DNA of 64,000 nt, from contig JAFBAO010000001.1 of the NCBI GenBank assembly GCA_019247715.1, forward strand, positions 42,268 through 106,267, written 5' to 3'. The notes beneath the pieces were generated by a model. That model saw only the letters and a program-made list of their open reading frames with translations, had not been told where the DNA came from and searched no databases. Positions 63,455 to 64,000 of the stretch are shown in pieces. Made by a program: the position numbers and the translations under genes. This stretch comes from Caulobacteraceae bacterium (GTDB lineage: Bacteria > Pseudomonadota > Alphaproteobacteria > Caulobacterales > Caulobacteraceae). Position 1 is the stretch's first letter; every line of letters begins with the position of its first letter.

Positions 63455-63529
63455 CTAGTGTCCTGATCGATTCCGAAGTTCGAACGGAGGCGCCGCTCCG
63501 GCTAGCGAACTTCGGAATCGGGACACTAG
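63455..63529. repeat. CTAG-bounded palindromic element, copy 2
   Basis: 75 bases from CTAGTGTCCTGATC to GGGACACTAG. Arms pair TTCCGAAGTTCG with CGAACTTCGGAA; the centre is about 20 bases. It has the same bounds as copy 1 but different arm sequence, and adjoins the IS481-like transposase end. The terminal CTAG contains the transposase stop codon. Confidence 0.78.
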
Positions 63530-64000
63530 TTGTGTGGTCCCGGAATGAGCTGGTGCGGATCGATCTTGAAGATTGATCGGTCTTTGGTCCAGGCATCGCA
63601 GATCACCTGGTAGGGCGTTCGCCACCGCAGGGCCTTCAGGTGCTTGGCGAAGTTGTAGGCGGTGACGAAGGCCAGGACATGAGCCTTCAGGCTTTCCAGG
63701 TCGTCGTAGTGGTAGGTCTTGACCGTGGCGTCCTTGATGGTGCGGTTCATCCGTTCGGCCTGGCCGTTGGTCCATGGATGATACGGCTTGGTCAGGCGGT
63801 GCTCGATCTCGTTGGCGATGCAGACGCGGTCGAAGATGTGCGGGCCGAGGAAGCGGCGGCTGGGGCCGTCGCGGTTCTTAGGCAAGTCGGCGAACGCCAT
63901 GCCGTTGTCGGTTAGCACGGTGTGGATCTTGTAAGGGAAGACCTCGACCACGGTCCGCAGGAAGGCCGAGCCTTCCATCTTCCCGGCGCTCTCGTGGAAC
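63526..64000 (-). mobile_element. IS481-like transposase, C-terminal part
   Basis: The frame is open to the window end, so the N-terminus is outside; about 157 residues are visible. DDE/rve-type integrase core: TDNGMAFADLPKN holds the second catalytic Asp, and TKPYHPWTNGQAERMNRTIK holds the Glu. The following AFVTAYNFAKHLKALRWRTP is typical of IS481 and its relatives. The first Asp and the helix-turn-helix are outside. The stop is in the CTAG of the palindromic element at 63455-63529. The probable IS end lies at about 63530-63550 (TGTGTGGTCCCGG). Confidence 0.88.

Noticed and set aside
1..64000. CRISPR array, rRNA, tRNA or prophage
   Set aside because: No regular spaced repeats, no rRNA segments, no tRNA cloverleaf with a GGTTCGA-type arm and no phage structural genes were recognised. 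Small tRNAs could be missed by eye.

Overview
The window is high-GC, densely coded DNA from an alphaproteobacterium, almost certainly a member of the Caulobacteraceae and most likely Phenylobacterium or a close relative of Caulobacter. Three things point there: a DivL-type pseudo-histidine kinase with tyrosine at the phospho-acceptor site, the phyR / nepR-ecfG-phyK general stress response locus with phyR opposed to nepR, and a trpFBA-accD-folC operon plus a Usg-family gene. The genus is inference from gene content; no rRNA or tRNA gene was seen.

Layout. 1-3.5 kb: end of a polysaccharide flippase, then ffh-rpsP-rimM (minus). 3.5-8 kb: small genes (retropepsin-like protease, oxyR, lipoprotein, usg, MAPEG protein, zincin, one unknown). 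8-10.3 kb: divL. 10.4-17 kb: ferredoxin, ferredoxin reductase and sdhCDAB, with a creD-like gene between sdhA and sdhB. 17-20.3 kb: zapE, a small acidic protein, a CxxC protein and an acyltransferase. 20.2-29.3 kb: tsaE-amgK-murU-addB-addA, each overlapping the next, then trxA. 29.3-34.3 kb: folC, accD, trpA, trpB, trpF (minus). 34.4-36 kb: a ubiD-family decarboxylase. 36.1-43.4 kb: an operon xre-hyfB-hyfC-hyfE-hyfF-hyfG-hyfI. 43.6-47.6 kb: rbfA-truB-rpsO-pnp. 47.6-54.6 kb: stress-response region. 54.5-60.1 kb: dapD, HAD hydrolase, argB, engB, yidC, rnpA, rpmH (minus). 60.1-63.4 kb: nhaA, selO and a PCu(A)C copper chaperone. 63.4-64 kb: two palindromic CTAG-bounded elements and an IS481-like transposase cut by the window end.

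Most notable systems. (1) The 36-43 kb cluster resembles hydrogenase 4 / formate hydrogenlyase, but the first nickel-binding CxxC of the large subunit is Ser-Gly-Asp-Ser and the C-terminal CxxC is also absent, while the four cysteines of the small-subunit FeS cluster are kept. It therefore looks like an energy-converting-hydrogenase-related (Ehr) complex, with an unknown electron reaction coupled to two antiporter-like subunits. An XRE regulator is translationally coupled to its first gene, a palindromic candidate operator lies just upstream, and hyfC carries an apparent 2-nt frameshift. (2) The general stress response locus has four GGAAC-N16/17-CGTT promoters within 2.7 kb. They drive phyR, nepR-ecfG-phyK and two otherwise uncharacterised membrane-protein units beside it. 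(3) Two families of palindromic repeats sit exactly at gene ends, and in four cases the gene's stop codon lies inside the repeat.
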